Origin: Capsicum annuum
Lineage: Eukaryota > Streptophyta > Magnoliopsida > Solanales > Solanaceae
Direction of reading: 5' to 3'
NCBI RefSeq assembly: GCF_002878395.1
Contig: NW_025825704.1
Coordinates: 1,232,170-1,296,169, forward strand
Length of the DNA: 64,000 bases
Part shown: in pieces, positions 35,881 through 47,799 of the stretch
Layout of the letters: the number at the start of each line of letters is the position of its first letter
How positions within the stretch are numbered: the stretch's first letter is position 1
Position numbers and translations under genes: made by a program
Notes under the pieces: model-generated
Told to the model about the DNA's origin: nothing
The model's database searches: none
What the model saw: only the letters and a program-made list of their open reading frames with translations

Positions 35881-36039
35881 GAAGGTTATGTGTCTTCAAC
35901 ACATCTTTATATTCTGAGTTTTTTAAAGGAAAGAGTAATATCGTTGTCTATTTTTCTTCAAACTTTGTTAAAGATTGGGAATATATTTGATAATGCAAAT
36001 GACTCATACGTGTGGTTACCCCTACCTTTTATGTCATTT

Positions 36040-36067
36040 GAGGATGATTGTTCCTAGTGGGGTAGAC
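36040..36067 (+). other. Polypurine tract of element 5
   Basis: TTTGAGGATGATTGTTCC leads to AGTGGGGTAGAC directly before the 3' LTR. It matches the pattern at 9526-9575 and 3985-4018. Confidence 0.7.
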
Positions 36068-37367
36068 TATAACACCCTGGGTATAGACCCTTGGAAAATA
36101 TCCTAGAATTTTAGTCTCTAAACCCAATACGACTCATGGGTATGATCCGTATATTAAGGTATGGATGATAAAGTCAAGTCATATGCTGACTAATATTGGT
36201 TGGCGAAATGGATTTTGGTTACTAGAATGGATACGACTTAGGGGTACGAATCATATTGGTAGTTATGAATCATTTAGTTCCTTTACATAATATTATACTT
36301 GGTTACTTAGGTTGGATCTTAGTATGAGTGGCTCACCATGATCTGTAAGCCAAGATACGAGTCATACCATGGACTAGTATGGTGGAGAGTGTCTAAGTCT
36401 TCCTTGGGTTTATCTACCAGAGGTACGGGTGAAGGGTACAAATCGTATTCTTCGGATACTACTTGGTTAGATGAGTCGTATACTGGACAGAGTTTGATCT
36501 ATATTTAAGGATAGGATACTAGTGGAGGGTACCAATCGTATTGGAAGGTACGACTCGTGACGGTCAGTTGTACCCATGGGATGGGATTTTGTGCAACTTA
36601 AGTAGGGGTATTATGGAAATTTTACCACTTATCCTAATGAGGTACCACGACTTCTAACTTACTTGGGAGGTTATTTACCCTATTATTCCATTCATTAACA
36701 CTTATAAACTCTTCTAAAACACTCTATAATTCTCTCAAAAAATTTTGGGCAGGGGAAGCTAAGGTTTCAACTAGAGGATTACTTTGGAGATAGTCTTAGT
36801 GATAACTTTCCATCATCATTTTGTTTAAGGCATGTTCTCTTCCCTCATTGTTAATTCTAAATAGAATCAAGGTTCTTATGATTGTTTTCATAACTTAATT
36901 GATTGTATGATTTTGGTTTTCAAATATGATTTGGGTATTTTGATATTAAATGGTTTGTTATGGTTTTCCATGGTTTAAATTATGCTTTATGTGCATTAAT
37001 GTTGGTTTGGATAATTGGATTTCATAGGAATGGTTTAATGGTTAGTAGAATTGGTTTTTATAATATTATGCCCCCAATGTGTTTGACAAAATGCCAATAA
37101 TAATGTTTTTATTGCGTTGAGTTCTTTTAATAGAACTCTTGCTTGTTTTCAAACCTGGTAAAAAAATTATGCATGGTTTAAATGGCATGTAAAGGTAAAT
37201 AGATAAAGGGTTAAGCCTGTGGGGTACATGGAATACCCTAAGTGGTTTAATATGGTTAATGTAAGGGCACTTGGACACCCCCTTAAACCTATATATGGTT
37301 GGCTGTGGATAGTACTTGAAAGTATGGTCGGTATGACGATACCACCACTAAATGGCCTTCGTTGATG
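36068..37367 (+). repeat. 3' LTR of element 5, first part
   Basis: It starts TATAACACCCTGG and runs parallel to 29431-30665 of the 5' LTR, ending at GATACCACCACTAAATGG where another LTR begins. The cluster of TACGACTCGT-like words is kept (36126, 36356, 36470, 36546). Confidence 0.9.
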
Positions 37368-39990
37368 TGATACCCCGAGTTTTCCCATTAAATATTTCTC
37401 TCCCAAATGTGTCGAATTGTTAAAGCCTTTTTATTTTTTCAAGAGTCCGTTAAGTTCATGGACAAAAATATTTTGAATTCTATTCTTTATCGTGATTATT
37501 AATTTTTCTATGTGGAATTTTTGGATATGCAACCCTTCATCGCGTAGAGCATCAAATAAGATTTCCAACGATACGTGGATCATCCAAAATGGACACTCGA
37601 GCGATGACTAATGATTATTCCGATCTAACCGTGAATAGTGGTGAACAGTAAATGTGCAGGAAAAAAATACTGAGGCCAAGCGAATTTTAAGGTCAACTTC
37701 AAACGATCATAACTCCTTGTACATAATGATATGGGTGAGCTACTATATATCAAAAGAAAGCTCTGAGAGTTCGTTTTCCAATGAAATCGGTTTCATCCAA
37801 TTTGTCCATCGGAGAAAAAGGTTACAGTCTATCTATTTTAGCCTATCAAAACAGTCCACCAAAGGACAGATTTGATATTATTTGATTTTTAATTTGGTCA
37901 TTCCCACTCCAATCCATCCAGGTAAACCATGGATTTAAGGTAAACCATGGATTTAAGTCTATTAAGAGCATTCAATAGCTTATCTCTCTCCAAAATTTCC
38001 TAAGGCTCAAACCCCAACCCTACTACTCCAAATTTCATCCTTCCATGTCTCTTGATTGAACCGTAGAAATTTCAAATTGATTTGGGATTCGAGTTGATCA
38101 TGTTAAGGGCTTTGAGAAGCACCCTTTATATTCGTGAATAAAGTTCGGGAGTCAGAAGTTCATATACATCTTTCATTTTTAGGTATGTGGGTCTTTGAAC
38201 AAGAATAAGTCTTCCGTTCTTGTGCCTGTATCTTTAATTTTTATTATGGATTATTATGAATTTGGCAAATGAATTTATTTCCAAGACATCCTACCATGAG
38301 ATTTTGATTATGTATATATGCAAATTGTTCAAGCTTGCCAATTATGATTATTTAATGGATTCATATGGTTTTGTAAGTTTAATTATGTCTAAATAATTCG
38401 AATATGAACTTATAAAGATTTGAATTGTAAGTTTTGAATCACATGAGTATTAGACTATTTTCGTTCTATGAATTGAGATTTAATATTGGGATTCTTGGTG
38501 TTTCTATCAAGAATTGATATATTTTGAACATGTATCCACGTTTTAAGTTCAAGAATGAATTATTGGTACTTCCAAGTATTTTCGAGCCATGTGTCAAAGT
38601 TTGAGCTTCCTTATGACGATTTGAGTTATTGGGTTTATTGATATCGAAGTTGCAATGAGTCTTGGTATTTTTCGAATGGTTTTGATGATTTAAATTTTTG
38701 AAAATATTACGTATTAAGTCTTCATATCCTTGTCCAAATGTCGAGTCGGTTATGGTTCAATGCATTGATACCTTGTTGATGTTGAGGAAGATTAAAATAT
38801 TTTGAGCTATTATGTGTTGAGTTTGGAATCTACAAATTGATATGATTTGATAAATGAGAAAGAGATTTGATTTAGTATTTATGATAGACCCTTGTAATGT
38901 TTTGGTGGATTTCCTAATACGTTCTGATCTTGTCGGGGAGTAGTACATAGCACCGAGAGGGAAATTTGGTATTTCCCTAAACCTATGTACCACCGTAGGG
39001 TTGTTTGTTGATGATATTATTGGCCAGAGAGCCCGATTATGATTATTGCAGTTTTAAGGTCGTACACCCTGGCAAAGACTATGACGCTCCCACTAACGGG
39101 GGTTTCAAACGTTGATATTCCACGTAGCTCAGTGGGGTTGTCGGTTATAGAAAACTCCCGTGTCCATAAGATTAAGTTTCTTGAATTATCGAGTCACTCC
39201 GAGATTTGGGTCAGAGAGTTGAGATGTTTATGATGTTTTATGGTCATTTATCATGATTTATAATTACCTATGATGATTTTTCATGATATGATAATTTATG
39301 ATGATTTAGGATGATTTATCATAATTTATGATTTATAATGATTTACGTGGATTACGAGATTTTATCATATCAACTGCTTATTGTGAAATAATGAAAAGTA
39401 TGATTTGATATAACTCAAGCCAAGTGAGTCATCATTGTCCGTATGCATGTTTTCATAAATTGATTATACTATTTATATTGTTACATGCACCCCCACATAC
39501 TCAGTATATTTCAAAGTGCCGACCCACATATTTCCATGGGCTACATTCTTACCAAAATATAGGTACAAGCTGTAGTGCACATATCATGTTCAGCTGGGTC
39601 GCAGCTCTCAATCGGCAGGTAATTAGTCCTTTTGATTCAAGGACTTGAGTTGTTCAGATTTGAGGTGTATTATATTTTCTGTATTCAATCGTATTGAGTA
39701 GGGGTAGTTAGGAGTCATGACCCGGCTATCTTTGGTCAATACTAGTAGAGGCTTCATAGACAGTCACTAGTAGTCAGTGTATTCAATTTCAGATTTGTAT
39801 ATATATAAGCAGAATTGTGATCGGGTAAATTTACTTTCATGTTGGTCAGACTAAGTTATGGATTTTTTCTGCATTATTCCTTCTATTTTATTCAGTTGCT
39901 TTGGGTTATGCCAGATGAAGGGTTAGCTTGGGGTCACTTGTGACCTTAAGCACCGTGTGATGTCTAAGGATCTAATTTCGGGGCGTTATA
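37368..39990 (+). repeat. 5' LTR of element 6 (about 2.6 kb)
   Basis: It starts TGATACCCCGAGTTTTCCC and ends TTTCGGGGCGTTATA, which are near-inverted ends (CCCCG... and ...CGGGG). Near 37568-37600 is a GATACGTGGATCATCC segment known to me from LTRs of Solanaceae gypsy elements. At 39240-39350 it contains an irregular array of TGATTTATGATGATTT-like words. Confidence 0.75.
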
Positions 39991-40006
39991 AACTTGGTAT
40001 CAGAGC
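39991..40006 (+). other. Primer binding site, initiator tRNA-Met type
   Basis: AACTTGGTATCAGAGC directly follows the LTR end and contains the full TGGTATCAGAGC consensus. Confidence 0.92.
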
Positions 40007-43000
40007 ACAGAGTTCAAGTTTCCTAGGGTGTCTATGAAGCCGTGTCTAGTTAAATCTTGCGGACCGATACGGAGATGTTTGTACTTTTCTTCGAGAGGCT
40101 ATGAGGCATTTAGGAAAATGTTCCCTTTCTTTCAAGTAGTAGATCGTGCTGTGGAAAGGTTCCTTAAGAAATTCATATGGGTTCATATCTTGCATAAATT
40201 GGGCCATTTCACCTTTTACTAAAATACCGGATATAGTCAAGCATAAATCCTTATAGATGGTGCTTTCTTAGATAATCTCCTTTGATATTACAGGCTTGTA
40301 AGTGAGCTAGAAAAAAAATGATTTCATTAGTGCTCTTAAGTTCCAAAAAATTGAGGTGTCATATGTACGTTCTTGAAGGTTGTGCATTAAGCCTATGTCA
40401 GAAGTATTTTTGGATTTTTCTCTAGAATTCATGATGTGATTTCGTATTTTCCTTATCCGTGTACTAATGTTGAGATAGGGTGATTAAGTAGTTCCAATTT
40501 TCTCTCTTGATTATATTCCTGGGCTTACTACCAAAGGTTCCATAGCTTTCAAGATGTACCCTCATCCCTCTTGAGTTGTTCAGTTGTGGTAAAGCGAGAT
40601 ACATATTCTTGGATCCTTGATTATGGTGTACCAGGCTTTTATTTCTTGAAAATATTTTCTAATCATCTTTTGATGAAAACTTGAAGTCTAGTGAAGCCGT
40701 GTGGGGCTTATTTCAATTCACTAGCATAATTGTTTTGATATTTATTTCCTTTTTCAAATTACAAAATCAAAGTCTAGTGACACCGTGTGAGGCCTATTTC
40801 GATTCACTTGTAGCTGGCTGTTTACTCTATTGTTCTTGCATTGGTTGGAACCGGGGGGTTGGAAACATGGTGAAAGGCGGTGTTAATAAATTATTATGGC
40901 ATAGGCCATGAAATTATGGATGATTATTGTGTTATGAGGCTTTGGTGGACTAGTATGTTTGGGGTGTTTGATAGATGGAAATTATTGTTGAGATTGTTGT
41001 TAATCGTAGTCAGAGTGAGTTGTTAAGTTTGTATAGTGGGTGACGAGAAAAATGAATTTAATGATTGAATTGCTACGATGTTAATGATAGGGAGGAGATT
41101 TAGTAGGTTTGAACCGTATGTACGGGAGCTTAAGTCTATTTGTTTGTGATCAAGTGTGATATTGTGTGTTGAGGTAGTAGTATGCTCAAGGTGTTATGGG
41201 GATTTTTTTTAAGTTATTAAATGTTAAGCGGTTAGTGTTATCCTTGATCGAGTAAGTATGAATGATGATATGTGGTATACGACATAATTGTGAGTTAACT
41301 TGGGCATTAGAGGTTAACGATGGTGTTAGTTTGAGATGTGATGGTAGTAAAGAACGAAGAAGTTAGTATGGTTTAGCGAAGGTTTGATGTATCCATGGTA
41401 AGTGCTAGAATCTAAGCTGCAGAGTGCATGAATTGTTGTATTTGAGAGTTATGTTAAGATTGGATTTTACGCTCGCGGGTGTAGTTATGCGGGTTAAGTT
41501 ATGGATCTTGTGTATGGGTATATCTGAGGACCCTGGAGTAAATCGAATGCCATGGACTAGAGTTTGTATGGTTATTTGTTGACTCGGAGTGTTGGTTTAA
41601 GTCTAAGGGGGTGATAGTAGAAAAAAAAATTAACTAAGTTAAGATTGCGAGATTCAGGTAGGTGTATCGGTGGGTTGCAAGTTGGTGGTGAGAAGTAGTG
41701 GTGTTGATCCTATTTTACCCCAGCCTTTTGAATGACTTCGATATTTTCTCATACCTTATGTTTCACTCCCCTGATCATAATACATGTTCATACATATCAT
41801 GGGAAATCATGTATTCTCCTAACTATCGAAATATGGAGTCCTAATTTTTCCAGCGGGTGAAATCGACATTCCATAAGCTATAAACTCCAAACTCAAGTTG
41901 CGCGGTTCATAATACATGTGCTTAAGTTTTATTATATGTTCAAGTTCAGTCCACTGGCAACACCCTTAGCGACCAATAAGATTCAATTTATGTACTGGGT
42001 GTCCTTAATCTTTAATCTTGATTCCGGTTGAATTCATGCATTTGATTCCCTAGTTCTCCCGCCTCAATAACCGTACCAAGTCATACACAATATCCCTTCA
42101 TATTCTACCCTTTCATGACTTTTCATTTGTCGAGGGAGTGTGGATGAACAGTGGTGATGATAGGAAAGAATGAGCGGGTTTCTGTTGATAAAGATTGTGG
42201 CATGTTCATTTTAGCTAAGGTGGAAAGTGTGGAGTAAGCTTGAGGCTAGGCTTTTGATGGATGTCATGGTTATTTGAAGCATTTCGTGTTGTGTTTGTGA
42301 AAGCGGTTGTGTGATGGTTTAGCTAGGTTTGTAGGTGGGGAATTATTGAAGTGAAGTCTTGTGCATGGCTTAGTTAATTGGAAAAATTAGTGCGTGTTTT
42401 CTTAAGAATTGTGCCCGGAAGTTGTCTTAATAAAGGATTGTAGAATTTGAAAAGGTGTTTTATGGGTGTTGATTAGGAGTGTATACATAATTATAAAGAT
42501 AGGCTTGAACATCATGTGTGCATATATGGACGGAGATTAAAGTTTATATTACCGATAAGTTTTGGTGTCTATGTTGGTTTAGAAGTCTAAGCTAAAAGCT
42601 CTTGTAAATTGATCTTGCATAGCACTCATGTATTGTGAATATATCTCCTGTCTGAGGATATTAGTTCCAAGCCTTGGCCTTGCTATAAGTTGAATTGCGT
42701 ATATGCCTATGAATAGTTCCCTAAGCTTCAAGACTTGTTGATATGAATATGATGGTTGAAAATGGTAAGTATTACGTGGATTAGAGTTGATTGGGTGGTA
42801 ATAAGAATTATTTCTGAGATGAGGAATTGTAACAATATGGATGTGTGTAAATTTATAATTCGGAATAGTGCTATGCTACGGTGTTAGGTGGAGGAATTGG
42901 TGACTCCAAATTAAGGTTGAAAATGAGGAGAGAGAGTTTGGCTTAGTTAGATTTGAATAGCCAAGATTGCAAGTGCCTTGTGAGAATTATGAATTGAATC

Positions 43001-43178
43001 AAGTAACTATGGTATTTGGGGAAAATAGTATTGCGGAGAAAGGGTGTGCGAAGCGTATTGATAAGCTTGAAAGTAGGGAGTTGTACTGCGTGGGGTCTAG
43101 TACTTTTATTTTGTTATAAGACTGATCGACCTACGCTCCGTACTTAAAATTGGGGTCGAGTTATAAATCCTTATTTAA
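40007..43178 (+). other. Internal sequence of element 6 without recognisable gene
   Basis: The beginning (40030-40110, GGACCGATACGGAGATGTTTG and CTTCGAGAGGCTATGAGG) resembles the untranslated leader behind the primer site in Solanaceae gypsy elements, from memory. A segment at 40685-40730 recurs at 40771-40815. No frame longer than about 75 codons has a familiar motif. It may be a long leader, with gag and pol deleted. Confidence 0.5.
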
Positions 43179-43204
43179 ATATATATATATATATATATAT
43201 ATAT
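43179..43204. repeat. (AT)13 microsatellite
   Basis: Thirteen AT units without interruption. The tract lies at the join between element 6 and the resumed LTR of element 5, so slippage may blur that junction. Confidence 0.95.
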
Positions 43205-43234
43205 TGTTTGGACCATATCCCAAACCCAATTGCT

Positions 43235-43560
43235 TGCTAGTAGTGTTGAATCCCAAACCCGCTAACTAGTTTACTAGCAAATGTATACCCATTCTATGCA
43301 GGAATCAACCAGTCTACTCCTCATACATAGTGATTGACTCGGGGATTATCATTTGGACTGAAGTGGTGAGCTTCCATCCTATCGGAAGTCTCCTTATCAT
43401 GTTATACATATTTCTATAAACTTTAATTTTATTTTGGATATTGGTTTTTACCATGGTTGGGGGCATTTCCTAACCGGATTTTATTACTCTTTTTATTAGA
43501 GGCTTTGTGGTACTGCTATTGGTTGGAATGAATAGGATCGGTATTGGGTTTATTAAGGAT
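43235..43560 (+). repeat. 3' LTR of element 5, second part
   Basis: It matches 31115-31540 of the 5' LTR: ATAGTGATTGACT at 43327 (31199), GTGGTGAGCTTCCATCCTAT at 43363 (31236), and GGCTTTGTGGTACTGCTATTG at 43500 against GACTTTGTGGTATTGCTATGG at 31491. The stretch equal to about 30667-31115 is absent. Confidence 0.85.
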
Positions 43561-43815
43561 GTTAGCTATCTATGACATTGATTTCCTCATTTGGATCTGA
43601 GCTAAGATTCACATAAGGGAATTCCGTGCGTTCACAACCTTTCTTTTCCCCTACTTGGTGCTGATACTTGTGATGCGGCAGGAGTGTCAGCTAGCCATGT
43701 TATCGGTCATAAGGTAAATGCTACCCATATGTGTAATATTGGGTTTATTAAGGATGATTCCAACCCTATTGCACTACATCAAGAACAAACTTCTACATCT
43801 TCAGGAGCGACCTTT
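43561..43815. other. Unassigned spacer between elements
   Basis: The start might be a very diverged end of element 5's LTR (CATTTGGATCTGAGCT near 43600 versus CATTTGAGCT at 31754). The phrase ATTGGGTTTATTAAGGATG occurs twice, at 43545 and 43738. I see no gene. Confidence 0.4.
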
Positions 43816-45288
43816 TGTGCCCAAGGGCACACGCAAATGTACCTGGTCCACCCAAAGAATATATGGCTTTTAGAATGCAAAGTATCGATCCCGCAAGAAC
43901 TAGTGTTAAGCAACTCTATTCACATTCAAATATTGCTATTAAATTAGCACAAATGTAACCACAAGAATTTAAAAGTTATAAGATAATGTAAACTAAAAAT
44001 TTAGTAAAGTATAGTTTTGAACAATCAAAGGGGACAACCCCAGGGTTAAGGCACTGAGAACATTCATGTTATATTATATAACTTCATTGATTAGGTTAAC
44101 TGTTTTGGTTGATGATTCTGGGGGTTGATATTATAATTATCGTCTTTCAAACCTCTAATCAACTAGCTAACATAGCCCCACAACTACATTGTTGAACAGG
44201 GATGCAAAAACTAAGTTAACAACATTCATATTTCCTTCTCTAATTGAACTAAATAGATAACTTAGTACATTGCTATCCTAATTGCAGATTATAGCATCAT
44301 TCAATTAGAAGATTACAATCTTATTCTATTTGTCCCATGTTTAATCAACTTGTTCTTCCTTTTGGGTTGACAAGAGAATTATACATGTATTCTTAGTGTC
44401 ATGAATACTCAAAATCATTGTAACTAGGATAAACAAAAAAACCAAAAAGGAGAAATAACCAAAACAAAATTAAATCATATTAATAATGCTCATGATTTTG
44501 GCCTTGATCACGGAAATAAGTGTTTAGCCGATCATGAGCATAACCATAATCACAGAGAATGAAAACATGTTAAAATCCATAAACAAACCAATGTAATGGA
44601 AGAAAAATCTTGATTAAAGTTTTCTCCAGCCTCCCTTTAAGTCCTATGGTCGTCCAAGGTGTGTTCAATTCAATTTAAGTGTTCTATTTATAGGATGACA
44701 AAGTTGCTCATTTTTAACAAAAGGGCAAGCCACACCACTATCGCACCATCTAGGCTGCATGGAAAACCAAAATAGCTGAGGCCTACTGGAATTTAACATC
44801 AAAAATTATGACAAGTCCATTTCACGGCCTTATCACGGCACCTAGGAAACGTGGCATGCCAATGACTTCAAAACGCCCAACTCTGCACAATGTTTTTCCC
44901 ATGCTATTATCTATCTAATCTAAGCTTTGTAGTGTTGTTTCCAAATTATTACAGATTTCTTAACATCAATTTATCATATTTATAAACTCATAAATCATCC
45001 TATAACATAAAACACCACAATTTAGATCTCAAAACAACAAAATACAATCCAAGAAGATGAACTAGTAAAAGATAGCTCAAGCTAAGAGAGTTAGTTTTTG
45101 TCCTTTAATTCTTAAAAAAGTGTTTTTACTCCAAAGTAATTCTAAACACACCTTAAAAGCTAAATGTACATTATATAACACTTATATTCTTATTTATAAA
45201 AGAATTAACTCATTAATCACAAGATAAATCCTCGAAACAAGACTACCTAAGCCCGGATAACAACACTAAGGTGCATAAATGCACCTCA
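43816..45288 (-). repeat. 3' LTR of element 7
   Basis: On the minus strand it begins TGAGGTGCATTTATGCACC at 45288, itself a near-perfect inverted repeat (GGTGCATTTATGCACC), and ends near 43816. It pairs with 49729-51197: GTATCGATCCCGCAAG at 43884 matches GTATTGATCCCAGAGG at 49797. The word group ATCACGG/CCGATCATG near 44500-44530 and ATCACGGCACC near 44832 recalls the clusters in other LTRs. Confidence 0.85.
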
Positions 45289-45320
45289 AATTACCACCCA
45301 ACCCTTAAAGACTTGATCGT
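45289..45320 (-). other. Probable polypurine tract of element 7
   Basis: On the minus strand, AAGGGTTGGGTGGTAATT lies directly before the LTR start TGAGGTGC. Purine-rich with T interruptions. Confidence 0.55.
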
Positions 45321-47480
45321 CTTTGAACTACTTATTACTCTAAGAATCATTAAAAGAGAAGACTCCACACTGCTACTACCAACAAAATATTCAAGCTAGT
45401 ACAATAAAGGCTACTCAGAAAGTTTCACACAGCAGCATGTCTTGCACAATTGAGAACTCAATAACACTACACCCAAACATCCTATCCTGAAGAAGTGACA
45501 CCATATTGGCAAACTCATGCATATTAATCAATCATAGATATCATACAATTCATATATCTATCATAAAATATGTTCCCTCGCCATTAGAAAGTTACCAATA
45601 TTCACTTACACAGACGCACTTATTACAAGAACTAGCATAAAAATCAAATTACATTGACTCTCATAAAGAATTCACAAGTTACATATGATGATTCATAATC
45701 TTTCCCTTAGTGTAATACTACACTAATATTAGAATGTTAAGGATTAGGAACAAATATATCTTTAAGGGTTTTAATTGTAGGCTAAGGGATGAGTCGACCT
45801 ATTTTGGCCACTAATAGTGACTATCTTCCCTAAGCGCTTTAATACATCACACATATCAATTAAGATCTCTCTATTAACATCCAATTTCAACCACATTCAT
45901 CTACACACTTATGTTATTTGGCCCCATCTCATTAAGCTAATTTATAAATACTATGGAAGGGAATATTTTATATCCATACTTAACTCTAAGCACATTTTTC
46001 TTCTTCCCCCAACCACAATATATCAAATCTTTTTAAACACCAATAGTAACATACTATGAGGCTTCATTTTTCACATTTTCTTCTTTAATTTCCTACTTCT
46101 TAACCAACTTAATTTTACAATAAAGTGCATCAAATATTTTGGATCAAATTAAGGCCACTCAAAGAAAAGGAATAGGCTACATATAAGGCTAACAAGGAAC
46201 ATAGGCTATAGCTCAATGGGTCTGACTTGGATTACCAATAAGAGTAGATAAAATATGGTATGAATCAAGGAAATCAAAGAATTTCCTATATCATCTTCTA
46301 AACCCACACTATATATTTTGCCATGCACGTACACCAGGCAAGTTCTAGACATCAAAATGCAATAACGAATACCTAAAAATCTCACTTAACACATGGCATA
46401 TGCTCAACTCAAGTAGGATCATCATAGACTCTCAACCAAATAATAGCTTGAATTTAACATTAAGCCAACAAAATACAGGAGTCATACACTAGAGCCTATG
46501 AGTTTAAAAAGTAGGAATTCACACTAATGACATGCATTTACATTAAAAAAAATCACAAGTATCATACAATCACATTGAATTTACACCAAAAAAACTACTT
46601 GCATCATGCAATCACACATAGCACCCACAAGAACATCTCATTTATCTAAAACAAAAAAAATTAAAATTTAATCCTGTGAAGAAAAAGAACACTAGGTTCA
46701 AAGGGCACCACCGTGGAAAAAAAGAAAAAAAAACAACGATGGTGTATGTGAAGTGTTCACCTACTCAACTAACACCTATAAATTATAGATTAAAAATGTA
46801 AAATAGTCTTTTAATTGTTAAAATTTTTCAAATTTAACCCAAAGAAACTTAGAAAGAAACTAAAACTAAGCCCCTACAACATAACTTTTGTTGAAACCAT
46901 TGGAATCTCCCCACTCCATTCTTAAAAACATACTTTGCCCCAGTGTAGATTTAAATGTTAAGATCAAAATACTCCCCGAGGCCTCTCAGACTAGCTATCA
47001 GCATCATTTTACATCAAGAGTGTATGGGGACCCCACACTTAGTCTCTGCTATGCTTCTTAGCTTAGATCTCTGGTACTCAGACTTCCCATCAACCTATGA
47101 CTCAATATAAGAAACCACTATGTGAAGTAAAAACTAAAGTATGAAAAAAAAAATGGCTACCTTAAAATTTTTATTTCCTTCTAATGGATCATGATTTAGT
47201 GTCACAACACGACCAAACATCACTACTCAGCAAAATTCCTTAATCTTATTCCTCTGACTCTGAGGCCATCTTCTTATTTATTTATGACCTCTAGAGTGTA
47301 AATCCATAAGGTCAACATCATTAAGAAAACTAGACTTTTAAGGCCCATCAATGATCAATGCTTTAGGATTAGGTGGAGGCATGGCAACTCAATGAGACTA
47401 TTCGAAGAAGTCTTTAGTGGTTTAGGTTCTACCACCCCTCACATATCAACTTCTATCACTGTAATCATTAAAAAATCTTT
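45321..47480 (-). other. Untranslated tail of element 7
   Basis: About 2.1 kb without a supported gene. Near 47015-47040 the minus strand has GTGTGGGGTCCCCATACACT, a partner of 26030-26050 in element 4. An A-rich tract near 46650-46740 matches the A-rich tail zones of the other elements. The open frame at 45817-46059 has no familiar motif. Confidence 0.55.
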
Positions 47481-47483
47481 GTA

Positions 47484-47774
47484 TTAGGAAGGAGAATCAA
47501 GTATCTTAAACACTCTAAAAACCACTTCTTTGTTATCCAATTTCAATGTGAGATTTCTCTTTCTCACATCTATCAACGTTCCTTCCATGGGAAAGAATGG
47601 ACATCCTAGAATGATTGGTACCCTATCATCTACATCATAATCTATATTAATAATATAATCAAGAATTATAAATTTACCAATCCTTGTGAGGACGCCCTCA
47701 ATTATTCCTTTAAGCTTTATTATGGTTCTATCCATCATTTGCAGCATCACAACGTAGAGTATCGACCCACCCAA
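47484..47774 (-). pseudogene. Athila-type aspartic protease remnant, element 7
   Basis: The minus frame reads MMDRTIIKLKGIIEGVLTRIG, then KFIILDYIINIDYDVDDRV, PIILGCPFFPMEGTLIDV and LTLKLDNKEVVFRV. These are the second-half blocks of the plant Athila-type protease: the ADRS-like start, the I-x-E-D/G-V-L segment and PIILGRPF. This is the longest uninterrupted piece of the domain in the window. The first half, with the catalytic aspartate, lies upstream (right) and is out of frame or lost. Confidence 0.88.
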
Positions 47775-47799
47775 CCCAAGAGTGTTGACATGGATACAG

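Larger units (their letters stand above)
37368..43204 (+). mobile_element. Gypsy-type element inserted in the 3' LTR of element 5 (element 6)
   Basis: A 5' LTR (37368-39990) and a primer site are clear. The following 3.2 kb has no gag or pol that I can recognise, and I cannot find a second LTR. The 3' end must therefore be lost, together with part of the surrounding LTR. The right limit is set at the AT repeat before element 5's LTR resumes, and is approximate. Confidence 0.65.
29431..43560 (+). mobile_element. Ty3/gypsy element with both LTRs, split (element 5; pieces 29431-37367 and about 43235-43560)
   Basis: 5' LTR, initiator-Met primer site, gag, zinc knuckle, protease, RT, RNase H, a cut-down integrase, a duplicated chromodomain-like tail, polypurine tract and a broken 3' LTR. 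It sits in the Athila-type element of 18289-29430, directly after GGCTAAG. A later element (37368 to about 43204) divides the 3' LTR, and roughly 450 bases of LTR are missing at that point. The family is a sister of elements 1 and 2. Confidence 0.88.

Noticed and set aside
37066..37406. Two overlapping minus-strand open frames
   Set aside because: They fall in the 3' LTR of element 5 and across its junction with element 6, with no family resemblance.
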